From Agreia sp. VKM Ac-1783 (GTDB lineage Bacteria > Actinomycetota > Actinomycetes > Actinomycetales > Microbacteriaceae), in contig NZ_FXWI01000003.1 in NCBI RefSeq assembly GCF_900177765.1, positions 248,001 through 312,000 on the forward strand: a stretch of 64,000 nucleotides of DNA, written 5' to 3'. A program made the position numbers and the translations under genes. How positions within the stretch are numbered: position 1 is the stretch's first letter; each line of letters opens with the position of its first letter. The notes beneath the pieces are model-generated. The model had not been told where the DNA came from, did not search any database, and saw only the letters and a list, made by a program, of their open reading frames with translations. Below are positions 27,727 through 35,982 of the stretch, piece by piece.

Positions 27727-29023
27727 CCTGGCCATCACCGCGGGGCCCGTGGTGTACGTCGTGTACGCCGTGGCCTTCGTGACGATCCTGCTGCTCGTGC
27801 TCCGCCGCCCGAGCAAGCGATGGAATCGGCGTCGCTGGTTGACCGAGGTCGCAGTCGCCGGCACGGCCGGAGCGATCGTCGGCGTAGCACTGACCTGGAT
27901 CCTCTCGGACTGGCTCGACCTCTTCGGTGCTGATCTGACCACCGTCGTTCGGGTGTGGGTCGCGGTCGGCTGTGCGGCCTTCGGCGTCGCGATCGTCTCG
28001 ATGCGGCGTGCAGGCTGGATGCGCGTGGTCGGGTCGGCGCTCGCGCTCGTGCTGTTCGTGCTCACGACGGCGATGTCTATCAACATCGACTTCGGGCAGT
28101 ACCCCACCGTGCGCAGCGCCCTGGGCATCAGTGCTGTCATCGACGCGGCCGACCAGCCCCTCCCCGCGGTCGAGGCCGTCGCGGTACCGACGATCGCAGA
28201 CTGGGTCGCTCCGGCGACCATGCCGAAGGTCGGAACTCTGACCGCTGTCACGATCCCGGCCACTGAATCCAAATTCCCCGCGCGACCGGGCGTGGTGTAC
28301 CTGCCACCCGCCGCGCTCACGGCGAATCCGCCGAAGCTGCCCGTGATGGTCATGATGTCAGGTCAGCCCGGAACCCCCGAAGATCCGTTCCTCACCGACA
28401 AGCTGCAGCAGAGCCTCGATGCGTATGCCGCGGCGCACGACGGGCTCGCCCCGATCGTGGTGGCACCCGATCAACTCGGCGCTCCGACAGCCAACCCGAT
28501 GTGCGTGGATTCGCCGCTGGGCAATTCCCAGAGCTACCTCACCATCGACGTGCCCAACTGGATCAAGGCGAATCTCAACGTCATCGACGACCCTCACTAC
28601 TGGGCGGTCGGTGGACTCTCCCAGGGCGGAACGTGCTCCATTCAGCTCGGCGCCGCTTTTCCGAATCTGTTCGGGGCGATCCTCGACGCGTCGGGCGAGC
28701 AGTACCCCCGCATCGGCAACCCGCAGAAGACCGCCGACGCGGCATTCGGTGGCAGCCTTGCCCGGTACGAGGCCGCCTACCCCACGAACATCATGCAACA
28801 GCACGGACAGTACACCGACACCTTCGCCGTGTTCGGCGTCGGATCCAACGACGAGGCCTTCCTGCCTCAGGTCAAGGCGATCTATGCCGCGGCCCAGGCC
28901 GCCGGCATGAATGCCACCTACATCGAGGCTCCGGGTAGCGCACACGACTCCACGACCTGGTCGTACGTGTTCGCAAAAGGACTGAAGCTCATCGCCGACC
29001 ACTGGTCGCTCTCCGCGCAGTAG
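27710..29023 (+). CDS. Membrane-anchored esterase, probable aminoacyl-PG hydrolase
   Basis: 437 aa. Four hydrophobic spans in the first 130 residues, then an extracytoplasmic alpha/beta-hydrolase of the esterase D/antigen 85 type (about 170-437). The nucleophile elbow is G302-L-S304-Q-G306, an Asp is available in the GSNDEAF region, and the His lies in APGSAHDSTTW. The GTG start overlaps the end of the synthase gene by 17 bp, so the two are co-translated. In Corynebacterium the partner of alanyl-PG synthase removes alanine from the lipid; the same role is inferred here. It could instead be a mycolyl-esterase relative, but no mycolate genes are nearby. Confidence 0.75.
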   Translation: MNLLLNLAITAGPVVYVVYAVAFVTILLLVLRRPSKRWNRRRWLTEVAVAGTAGAIVGVALTWILSDWLDLFGADLTTVVRVWVAVGCAAFGVAIVSMRRAGWMRVVGSALALVLFVLTTAMSINIDFGQYPTVRSALGISAVIDAADQPLPAVEAVAVPTIADWVAPATMPKVGTLTAVTIPATESKFPARPGVVYLPPAALTANPPKLPVMVMMSGQPGTPEDPFLTDKLQQSLDAYAAAHDGLAPIVVAPDQLGAPTANPMCVDSPLGNSQSYLTIDVPNWIKANLNVIDDPHYWAVGGLSQGGTCSIQLGAAFPNLFGAILDASGEQYPRIGNPQKTADAAFGGSLARYEAAYPTNIMQQHGQYTDTFAVFGVGSNDEAFLPQVKAIYAAAQAAGMNATYIEAPGSAHDSTTWSYVFAKGLKLIADHWSLSAQ

Positions 29024-29041
29024 GCCGGCTAGCGAACGCGA

Positions 29042-30313
29042 TCAGTACCGGATGGCGTCGATCACCTTGACGCGTACGGCGACGAGTGCGGGTAACAGCC
29101 CGGCCAACGCCCCGACGGCGGTCGCAGCGACGAGGCCGAGAACGGCGGCCTCCGCGGGGAAAGGCGGAAAGTCGCTGACCAGACCCTGGCCGATCAGGTC
29201 CATGGTCCAGGGGTTCTGCACGAGAAGGACGGACGCGATGACTCCGACAGCGCCGGCCGCGATGGTGGCCACCACGCTCTCCATCATCACGGAGAAGAAC
29301 ACTCGCCCGGCCGTGGCTCCGAAGCTGCGGCGGATGCCGATCTCGCGCACGCGCTGCTTCACGGTCACGAGAGCGATGTTCACGAGGCCGAGGGCGCCGA
29401 GCAGCAGCACGAGCACGGCGATTCCGCCGACGACGAGCTTCGTCACGAGAAAGGGGTCGTCGCCGTACTGGGCGTAGTCCTGGCGATACACGTCGACCTG
29501 AACACCGCCGGTACCGCCCCCGGGAGTGGCGAGCGCCGACGTGAAGTCGCGCTTCACGACCTCCATGAGCTGTTCGGAGATGGCGGGAGGCACCCACATC
29601 TCGTACTGCGTGGAGCCGCCTCCGCCGTACGGATCCTGCACGGCGACCGATGGTCTGGCGGCCGTCATCGCCGAGAGCTGGTCGGCGAGCATAAACATGG
29701 CAGGCTCGGTCTCGTAGCTCGAGACGGGGTAGACGCCCACGATCACCGCGGTCGTGCCAGGCCTGCCGCCCTGAGCGCCGAGTTCGACGGTCGGATGCGT
29801 TCGCAGCTCGGGGCTGCCGAGTCGCTCCCAGAAGATCTGATTGACCACGAGTGCAGGGGCGAGGCCAGCGGCGTCGTCATCGGTGAACCATTCGCCCTCG
29901 GTGAGGCGCACCCGATGCATCTCGCCGTAGGGCTGGTCGACGGCCTGGGTCTGCACGTCGACGACGCCGGTGGTGAAAGGTACGGCTTGAGCTGTCTGCA
30001 GCACCCGGCTGCCGTAGGTGATGTCGTACCGGGCGAGCGTTTCGGCCCACGTCGCATCCATCGTCGCCGAATCGATCGCGGTGCCCTGGTTGCTGAAGGC
30101 CGAGACGAAGAGGCTCGCTGGTCGCCCGCTCTGCCGCTCGCTGAGCTCCTGGTTGGCCTGCTGCACGATGCCGCCGAGCGCGACGACGGTGGTGAGCGAG
30201 CATACGGCGACCGCGACGCCGATCAGCGAGAGCAGCACTCGAGTGCGGTGTACACGAAGTTCTTGCCAGGCCTCCACGACCGCCCCGACGAGGCTCGTGA
30301 ACGCGCGCTTCAC
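29042..30313 (-). CDS. MacB-type ABC transporter permease
   Basis: 423 aa. One N-terminal span (VLLSLIGVAVAVCSLTTVVA), a large extracytoplasmic MacB_PCD domain (about 55-285) and three C-terminal spans of the FtsX domain, with the VREIGIRRSFGAT cytoplasmic loop. MacB-like proteins use mechanotransmission to expel peptides, antibiotics or lipoproteins. The start overlaps the ATPase stop by 4 bp. It is the last gene of the three-gene unit with ATPase and adaptor. Confidence 0.9.
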   Translation of the reverse strand: MKRAFTSLVGAVVEAWQELRVHRTRVLLSLIGVAVAVCSLTTVVALGGIVQQANQELSERQSGRPASLFVSAFSNQGTAIDSATMDATWAETLARYDITYGSRVLQTAQAVPFTTGVVDVQTQAVDQPYGEMHRVRLTEGEWFTDDDAAGLAPALVVNQIFWERLGSPELRTHPTVELGAQGGRPGTTAVIVGVYPVSSYETEPAMFMLADQLSAMTAARPSVAVQDPYGGGGSTQYEMWVPPAISEQLMEVVKRDFTSALATPGGGTGGVQVDVYRQDYAQYGDDPFLVTKLVVGGIAVLVLLLGALGLVNIALVTVKQRVREIGIRRSFGATAGRVFFSVMMESVVATIAAGAVGVIASVLLVQNPWTMDLIGQGLVSDFPPFPAEAAVLGLVAATAVGALAGLLPALVAVRVKVIDAIRY

Positions 30314-31029
30314 GAGAGGGCCTCGGATGCCGCGGCCAGCTCGTCGCTGTCGGCTCGCGTCAAGATGCCGCGATCGAGTCGGAAATGGTCGCGGGCCCGG
30401 GCCGCGATGGCGGGGTCGTGGGTGATCGTCACGAGCGCCGCACCGGTTCGGGTCGCGACGTCGTCGATCAGTTGCATCACCGAGCTGCCGGTGTCGAGGT
30501 CGAGCGCGCCTGTGGGTTCGTCGGCGAGGATCAGCCGCGGCCCGCGCACCAGAGAGCGAGCAATGGCGACGCGCTGCTGCTCGCCGCCCGAGAGTCTGTC
30601 GGGCATGCTGTGCATGCGGTTGCCGAGACCGACCTCCTCGAGCATGTCTGCGGCCAGCTTCTTGCGTCGCCAGAACGATCTTCCCTCGGCGTAGAGCAGG
30701 GGCATCGCGACGTTCTCGAGTGCCGTGCGCCCCGGAAGCAGATTGAACTGCTGGAAGACGAAGCCGATCTGCGCGCCGCGAACCCGATCGCGGGCAGCGC
30801 CTGAATACGACTTGACCGGCCGGTCGTCGAACGTCAACAGTCCGCTCGTGGGCATGTCGAGAAGGCCGAGCAGATTGAGAAGGGTCGATTTGCCCGAACC
30901 AGACCGGCCCACGATCGAGATGCGGTCACCCGCCTCGACCGTGAGATCGACTCCGTTCAAGATGGTCAGGGCCGGCTGGTCAGGCGGAATCACCGTGCGC
31001 GTGACGTCGCGCAGTTCGAGCAGACTCAC
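30310..31029 (-). CDS. ABC transporter ATP-binding protein (MacB/LolD type)
   Basis: 239 aa. Walker A VGRSGSGKSTLLNLLG (about residue 40), Q-loop FVFQQFNLLPGRTALENVAMP, signature LSGGEQQRVAIARS, Walker B LILADEPTGALD and the H-loop TITHDPAIAA are all intact. It energises the permease at 29042-30313. Stop and start overlap neighbours by 4 bp on both sides, so the three genes are tightly coupled. Confidence 0.93.
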   Translation of the reverse strand: MSLLELRDVTRTVIPPDQPALTILNGVDLTVEAGDRISIVGRSGSGKSTLLNLLGLLDMPTSGLLTFDDRPVKSYSGAARDRVRGAQIGFVFQQFNLLPGRTALENVAMPLLYAEGRSFWRRKKLAADMLEEVGLGNRMHSMPDRLSGGEQQRVAIARSLVRGPRLILADEPTGALDLDTGSSVMQLIDDVATRTGAALVTITHDPAIAARARDHFRLDRGILTRADSDELAAASEALS

Positions 31030-32075
31030 CTGACGACGATTTCACCGCAGTCGACCACTCCGGGCGGGCATCCCGACGGGTCGGCCGGCGCACCGGGCGC
31101 GAATTGCAGAATCTGATCGCCTTCGGCCAGGCCGCCGGTGATCTCGACCTGGCTTCCGTCGTTCAGCCCGAGTCCCACTGCGCGCTCTTCGGTGCCGCCG
31201 TCGGCCAGAGAGACCCAGACGGTCCCGCTCAGAGCGGCTCCGCGCACGGCGGTGGTGGGTACGACGAGAACATTCTCTGCCTTGCCGCCGGAGATGGTCA
31301 TCTCTGCGGCGAGGCCGGAGAAGACGGTGACATCGGCGGGGATCGGGCAACTGACCGTGGTGGTGGAGCCGCCGCCCGTTCCTCCGGTGCCGGCCTCGCC
31401 TGCTGTGCCTCCCGCCGTCGCATCGCCACCCGCACTGCCGCCCTCGCTACCTGCCAGCGGAGTCGTGATGCGCAGCCCGGTGCAGGTGAACGCGGCGGGC
31501 CCGCCGGTGATGGCGATCGAGGCATCCGTCGGCTGATCGACCAGTCGATAGCGCTGCTCGGGCTTCAGCGAGCCCGACACCGAGAAGGTGGGCGGCGCTA
31601 TCTGCCCGGCCACCATGCCGATGGTCACGTCTTGCCCCGAGATCACGCTGAGCGAACTGAGCACGCCGGCAGCGGGAGCGATCACCTGCTCGTAGCGGTA
31701 GATCTTGGGTTTCGTCTTGCCCTCTGAATCGATGCTGTCTTCGGGGGCGCGCACGATCTCGACCTTGACGTCGAAGACGGTGTCTCCTGCGGCGACCACG
31801 GAACCCTGCGGGAAGAAGATCTCATCGACGGTTCCGGCGGCGGTCGATTTGAGCGGCGAGGCCGGATCGGCGCTGACGTTCGCCTGAACGACGACGTCGT
31901 TCACGATCGTGCCCAGGGCAACCGGAATGACGGGTTCGACGATCTCTCCGGTGGGAACAGCGGACACCTCGGGCGTCTTGTCGGGAAAGAAAGCGAGTTT
32001 TCCCAGAGCCACGGCGATCGCCGCGACCAGCAGAATCCGCAGCACGGGAAAGACCCATTTTCGAACCACGCCCAC
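31026..32075 (-). CDS. HlyD-like efflux adaptor protein
   Basis: 349 aa from the GTG at 32075, chosen for the GAAGGAG Shine-Dalgarno 5 nt upstream. One N-terminal membrane anchor (about 6-24), then a periplasmic-adaptor type lipoyl/barrel domain (AGTVDEIFFPQGSVVAAGDT) and a C-terminal TAVRGAALSGTVWV / VGLGLNDGSQVEITGGLAEGD segment typical of RND/MacA adaptors. A Gly/Thr/Ala-rich spacer lies near residue 245. It is first in the operon. The 216-bp gap to the divergent gene at 32292 must contain both promoters. Confidence 0.82.
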   Translation of the reverse strand: MGVVRKWVFPVLRILLVAAIAVALGKLAFFPDKTPEVSAVPTGEIVEPVIPVALGTIVNDVVVQANVSADPASPLKSTAAGTVDEIFFPQGSVVAAGDTVFDVKVEIVRAPEDSIDSEGKTKPKIYRYEQVIAPAAGVLSSLSVISGQDVTIGMVAGQIAPPTFSVSGSLKPEQRYRLVDQPTDASIAITGGPAAFTCTGLRITTPLAGSEGGSAGGDATAGGTAGEAGTGGTGGGSTTTVSCPIPADVTVFSGLAAEMTISGGKAENVLVVPTTAVRGAALSGTVWVSLADGGTEERAVGLGLNDGSQVEITGGLAEGDQILQFAPGAPADPSGCPPGVVDCGEIVVR

Positions 32076-32291
32076 GCCTACTCCTTCGTTCAGTACCCCA
32101 CTGACTATTGCAGAAAGACGAATGTCGCAATGTGACGCCGAGGATACATCGGTGCCGATCAGCCTCTCACGCGCCATGTCGGTTCTGTGTGGCGTACCGT
32201 CGATCATCATGAGACATCACGTCTCAAGGTGCGCACACCGGTGTCCGCATCACATGCGAGATTAGATGCGGTCGCGGAAGGAGCATGATCG

Positions 32292-32840
32292 ATGGAACCG
32301 GCAGTTCACGGCGTGCGTGCCGTCGAAGACTGGATGGCGCAGCACGCGAAGGCGGTCGGATGGCGGGCGCCGTCTCGACGGCATGCGGGCAGGTTCGATC
32401 TCGGTGGCGATTCGGCGCATTCTGCCGTACTGAAAGTCGTCGACGGCGAGTGGCAGTTACAGCTCGACACCGCGAAGGGGCGCAGCCTTCCCGTGCTCGG
32501 GGCCGTCGATTCCCCCCTCGAGGTGTTCCTCGACGCGCTGATGTTCGCCATCTACATGCGGGCCACGGCAGAGGTCGATCGTGCCGACCGGACGGCCAGT
32601 GCCGAGCTGTCCCTGCTTCTTCGTCAGCTGGCCGAGGCCACGGATGACGCGCGCTACGGGGGCCGCGCCGCTCTGCTGCTCGCCGGTCATGCCATCAAAG
32701 ACGGTCGGAGCATCGAGGCGCGGTCCCGAATAGAAGACGCCATCAGGCTCTTCGCCGCGGCACGAGATCTGACAGCAGAAGACAACGCGCGCACCGTGCT
32801 CGCCGACCTTCCCCGCCTGATGAGCAACCAGGAAGTCTGA
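32292..32840 (+). CDS. Hypothetical protein
   Basis: 182 aa, soluble. The N-terminal half looks alpha/beta (WMAQHAKAVGWRAP, then VVDGEWQLQLDTAKG), and the C-terminal half is mainly helical and could be TPR-like (GGRAALLLAGHAIKDGR, SRIEDAIRLFAAARDL). I recognise no family. A GGAAGGAG Shine-Dalgarno lies 8 nt before the ATG. It is convergent with the EAL/DICT-like gene and 13 bp from it. Confidence 0.65.
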   Translation: MEPAVHGVRAVEDWMAQHAKAVGWRAPSRRHAGRFDLGGDSAHSAVLKVVDGEWQLQLDTAKGRSLPVLGAVDSPLEVFLDALMFAIYMRATAEVDRADRTASAELSLLLRQLAEATDDARYGGRAALLLAGHAIKDGRSIEARSRIEDAIRLFAAARDLTAEDNARTVLADLPRLMSNQEV

Positions 32841-32853
32841 GCGCCTGGCGCTT

Positions 32854-34110
32854 CTAGAGCCGCGCCACGAGTGTGCGAGCCGCCTCGATCGTGAGTCGGC
32901 GGTCGTGCGTGAGGATGAACTCGTACGTGTCGTTCGTCGGGGAGGGTTCGCCCAGCTGACGGGCCGTCAGGGTGGCGGCGAAGTCCGGCGAGATCACGAC
33001 GACGTTCCACTCCGCGACAAGCGGATCGGAGGCGTCGAGTTCGACGGCGCACATCGAATCGCTGAGGCTCAGTTCGTCGAAGCCGTGACCGAATACGCCG
33101 ACGAAGGCCGCCGTGAGCCCGAGGGGGTAATACCGTTCGATCGCCCAATCGTCGAAGTTGTCGCGGTGCTGGAAGGTGCCGAACACCAGCGCGGAGTTGT
33201 CTTCGGCGGCGGCACGGGCCTCTAAGAAGAGACTGATCTGCAGAAGAAGGCCGCGGTTCGAGATCCGAGCCTCGCGCCTTTCGGCGGCGACGGAGAAGGG
33301 CGTGTCCTGGCGAAGCCCGGCCAGCCGGCCAGAGGGGGCGGGTCGCACGCCCGAGAGATAGGGAAGGCTCTCCGGCAGCGCGTCGGGGCATCCGTACAGC
33401 GGTCCCTGTGCGAGCGTGGCTCCGAGCGCTCTGGCGGTGAGAACCTGCTGTTCGGACTCGATCCCGTGGGCGAGCACCAGGCATCCGGTCGCCTCGGCGT
33501 ACGCCGAGACGCCACTGAGAACGGATGCGAGACGCTGGTCGGGCAGGTCGCTGATGATCTGCAGGTCGAGACAGATGACATCCGGCGCTACGGCGGGCAG
33601 CAGGGCGAGGGTGTGCGGGTCGACGCCCACCTCGGTGATCGCGATGGCCCATCCTCGGTCACGGATGCGCACGATCGCCTGAAGCAGCGGCACCAGATCG
33701 GCATCGACCAGGGTGTGGCCGGCGATCTCGAGAACCATCGGATGCGCGAGAGCTGTCTCGTCTTCGGCGAGGCCGGTGACGATGGAGGGGGCGGCGCCGA
33801 AGAACAGACTCCTGGGGGCCGAGAGACCAGCGCGCTCCGATGTTCGGATCGCACCGACGTGACGGGCCGTGTCGAACTCGACGAGTCGGCCTGCTTCGAC
33901 TGCGGCTGCGCGAAGCGTCTCGGGCGATTCGAGGAGAGAACCCTCTGGGCCTCCGGCTCTCGTTCCGTAGGCGACGACCGACATCGACTCGAGGTCGAAG
34001 ATCGGCTGAAACGACGTGTGAATCAGGTTGCCTTCGAGGATGCGATCGAGCTCAGCGCTCACCGCAGAAGCAACTGCGGTATCGGATCGCTGGGAAGCAT
34101 TCACGGGCAT
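32854..34110 (-). CDS. Degenerate EAL domain plus DICT-like domain protein
   Basis: 418 aa. Residues about 20-250 align to the EAL fold (HTSFQPIFDLESMSVVAYG, VLEIAGHTLV, LAHGIESEQQ), but the signature EAL is replaced by G49-T-R51, the DDFG motif reads TEVG, and AEGVE reads AHGIE, so cyclic di-GMP hydrolysis is very unlikely. It may bind c-di-GMP or act as a sensor. Residues about 270-415 resemble the DICT domain (DPLVAEWNVVVISPDFAA). No membrane span. It diverges from the acid phosphatase gene. A DICT-EAL fusion is plausible from known domain partners; the match is by eye. Confidence 0.62.
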   Translation of the reverse strand: MPVNASQRSDTAVASAVSAELDRILEGNLIHTSFQPIFDLESMSVVAYGTRAGGPEGSLLESPETLRAAAVEAGRLVEFDTARHVGAIRTSERAGLSAPRSLFFGAAPSIVTGLAEDETALAHPMVLEIAGHTLVDADLVPLLQAIVRIRDRGWAIAITEVGVDPHTLALLPAVAPDVICLDLQIISDLPDQRLASVLSGVSAYAEATGCLVLAHGIESEQQVLTARALGATLAQGPLYGCPDALPESLPYLSGVRPAPSGRLAGLRQDTPFSVAAERREARISNRGLLLQISLFLEARAAAEDNSALVFGTFQHRDNFDDWAIERYYPLGLTAAFVGVFGHGFDELSLSDSMCAVELDASDPLVAEWNVVVISPDFAATLTARQLGEPSPTNDTYEFILTHDRRLTIEAARTLVARL

Positions 34111-34209
34111 TAATCATGACATCGATAGGGCTCGCGATGGGGGCGTTCGATGCCCCCTGTTCTGGGGAATGACGTCGCCATGCGGGGTATGAGTCACTCT
34201 GCCTGGGGC

Positions 34210-34254
34210 GTTCACGCAACGTTCACCCACCTCCGTAATGAATCGATCTAGCGT
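34210..34254 (+). promoter_or_regulatory. PHO-box-like direct repeat and promoter of the acid phosphatase
   Basis: Two adjoining 11-bp units, GTTCACGCAAC (34210-34220) and GTTCACCCACC (34221-34231), match the actinobacterial PHO box layout (PhoP, 11-bp direct repeats beginning GTTCA). The second unit covers the expected -35 position (34226-34231), 17 bp before the TAGCGT -10 at 34249-34254, which is 6 nt from the GTG start. This is the usual geometry for activation by phosphate starvation. Confidence 0.7.
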
Positions 34255-34260
34255 TACTCC

Positions 34261-35886
34261 GTGAACCAAAGAACCCGATTCCTTCGCCTCTCCGCAACCG
34301 TGACGATACCTGTCGTCACCGTCGCGCTCCTCGCCCTGAGCGCTCCCCTCGCCGCGACCGCCGCCGCTCCTTACCCGAGCGACACGGCCAAACCCGACCT
34401 GCCATCGTTGCTGGCCGGCTACACCTCGCTGTGGACCTCCGACGGTGTGAACGATCTGCACGGAACCGTCGTCGACGGTCCCACGCTCGCTCGCAACGAT
34501 GAGCTCGCTGTCTGGATCAATGGCCACGCGACCCCGGCGCAGCAGTTCCTGGCTCTGCAGGATGCCGAGTACCAGACCTCCGACAATTCGGCGTACGACC
34601 AATCCGTCACCATCGCAACCGCTCTCGGCTCCGTGCTCGCCCCGATCTACGTGGCGGGACGGCAGAACGGGTCGCTGCCCTTGACGAGTGCATTGATCAA
34701 CAGCTCTAACGGAACCAGCGGAGCCTACGTGAGTACAAGTGCGTCGAAGGCTGCTTTCAGCTATCCACGCCCCTACCTGCCGACCGACCCGACGACCCCC
34801 GCGGTCGCCGGTGACGACGCGGGATGCGCACCGACTGTCGTGAACGCGTCGTCGCTCACGGCGAACCGTGTCGGCACCCCCTACGCCTCGTCGCAGGGAA
34901 ACCTGCTGATCACGCGTGTGCCGGCGGTCGTCGACACCACGCACCAGTTCTCCACCAACGACGTGAGTCTCAGCGCGTCGTACAGCGGCACCGGAATCTG
35001 CACCGGCGGGGCGTTCCCCAGCGGCCACACGACGACCGCCTACCAGGCGGGCATCACCCTGGCCACCCTGCTGCCGAGTCTCGCCCCCGAGATCCTGACC
35101 CGCGCATCCGAAGCCGGCAATGACCGGATCGTTCTCGGCGTGCACTACCCGCTCGACATCATGGGTGGCCGTATCGCCGGTGAGGCCGCGCTCGCGGCCC
35201 GCTGGTCTGACACGAAGTACCGCACCGAGGTGCTCGAGCCCGCTCAGAAGGAGCTGACGGACTACCTGCAGCAGCAGTGTGGCGGAACCCTCGACGCCTG
35301 CCTCGCCCGGGGCGCGGCCTATCAGTCGAACCCCTATGGAGGCCAGGCCATCCCGGGTGGAACGGCGCAGATCGTGACCGACCGTGCCAGCGCGGTCGCG
35401 GTATACAAGGAGCGGCTCGACTACGGCTTCACGAAGACCGCGTCGGCGAACCAGGCGCCCTCGGTGCCGGCCGGCGCGGAGAGCCTGCTGCTGAGCACGT
35501 TCCCGAGTCTGAGCGACTCCCAGCGCGCATCCGTTCTGGCGCAGACCCAGATCTCGTCTGGTGACCCGCTCGACCTGACGGGTTCTGCCGGCGGTTCATG
35601 GCAGCGGTTGGATCTCGCCGCGGCGACCAGTGCCACTGTGCAGCTGAACGCCGACGGATCCGTGACGGTCGCCGCCGTCGGGGGACAGGCCGCCGTGCTT
35701 CCCGTTGCGGCCGCCAACGCGAGCGACCCCGGAGCGGCGACCGGCGCATCCGGATCGTCGGCCTCGCCGTCGCTCGCGGCGACCGGGCTGGATGCCGAGC
35801 CGATGCTGGTCGGTTCCGTTGCGGCCACTCTGCTCGGGCTGGGCATGGTCGCGGCGCTGGGCGTGCGACGCAGGCGCACTCGCTGA
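34261..35886 (+). CDS. Secreted class A-type acid phosphatase (PAP2), probably sortase-anchored
   Basis: 541 aa from GTG. A Sec signal peptide (residues 1-38, AATAAAPYPS) is followed by a PAP2/vanadium-haloperoxidase-like phosphatase: K163-X6-R170-P, P253-S-G-H256 and R289-X5-H295-X3-D299 form the complete active site. The C-terminus has L505-AATG, a hydrophobic span and RRRRTR, the layout of a sortase substrate; LAxTG is preferred by class E sortases of actinobacteria. The enzyme should release phosphate from organic esters at the cell surface. The PHO-box-like repeat in its promoter fits that role. A hairpin terminator follows. Confidence 0.88.
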   Translation: MNQRTRFLRLSATVTIPVVTVALLALSAPLAATAAAPYPSDTAKPDLPSLLAGYTSLWTSDGVNDLHGTVVDGPTLARNDELAVWINGHATPAQQFLALQDAEYQTSDNSAYDQSVTIATALGSVLAPIYVAGRQNGSLPLTSALINSSNGTSGAYVSTSASKAAFSYPRPYLPTDPTTPAVAGDDAGCAPTVVNASSLTANRVGTPYASSQGNLLITRVPAVVDTTHQFSTNDVSLSASYSGTGICTGGAFPSGHTTTAYQAGITLATLLPSLAPEILTRASEAGNDRIVLGVHYPLDIMGGRIAGEAALAARWSDTKYRTEVLEPAQKELTDYLQQQCGGTLDACLARGAAYQSNPYGGQAIPGGTAQIVTDRASAVAVYKERLDYGFTKTASANQAPSVPAGAESLLLSTFPSLSDSQRASVLAQTQISSGDPLDLTGSAGGSWQRLDLAAATSATVQLNADGSVTVAAVGGQAAVLPVAAANASDPGAATGASGSSASPSLAATGLDAEPMLVGSVAATLLGLGMVAALGVRRRRTR

Positions 35887-35908
35887 GGCTGTCGTTTCAT
35901 CGAGCGCG

Positions 35909-35943
35909 GGTAGCATCTCCTCCTCCAGAGAGGAGATGCTACC
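35909..35943 (+). terminator. Hairpin terminator after the acid phosphatase
   Basis: A perfect 14-bp stem, GGTAGCATCTCCTC (35909-35922) with its complement (35930-35943), around a 7-nt loop, 22 bases after the stop. It also lies 39 bp from the convergent amidohydrolase stop and can serve both. Confidence 0.8.
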
Positions 35944-35982
35944 TATCGGAGTTCAGCGACAGATTCGTCCCGCCGGACTTGT

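Noticed and set aside
32854-34110. Active c-di-GMP phosphodiesterase
   Set aside because: The EAL, DDFG and AEGVE motifs are all lost.
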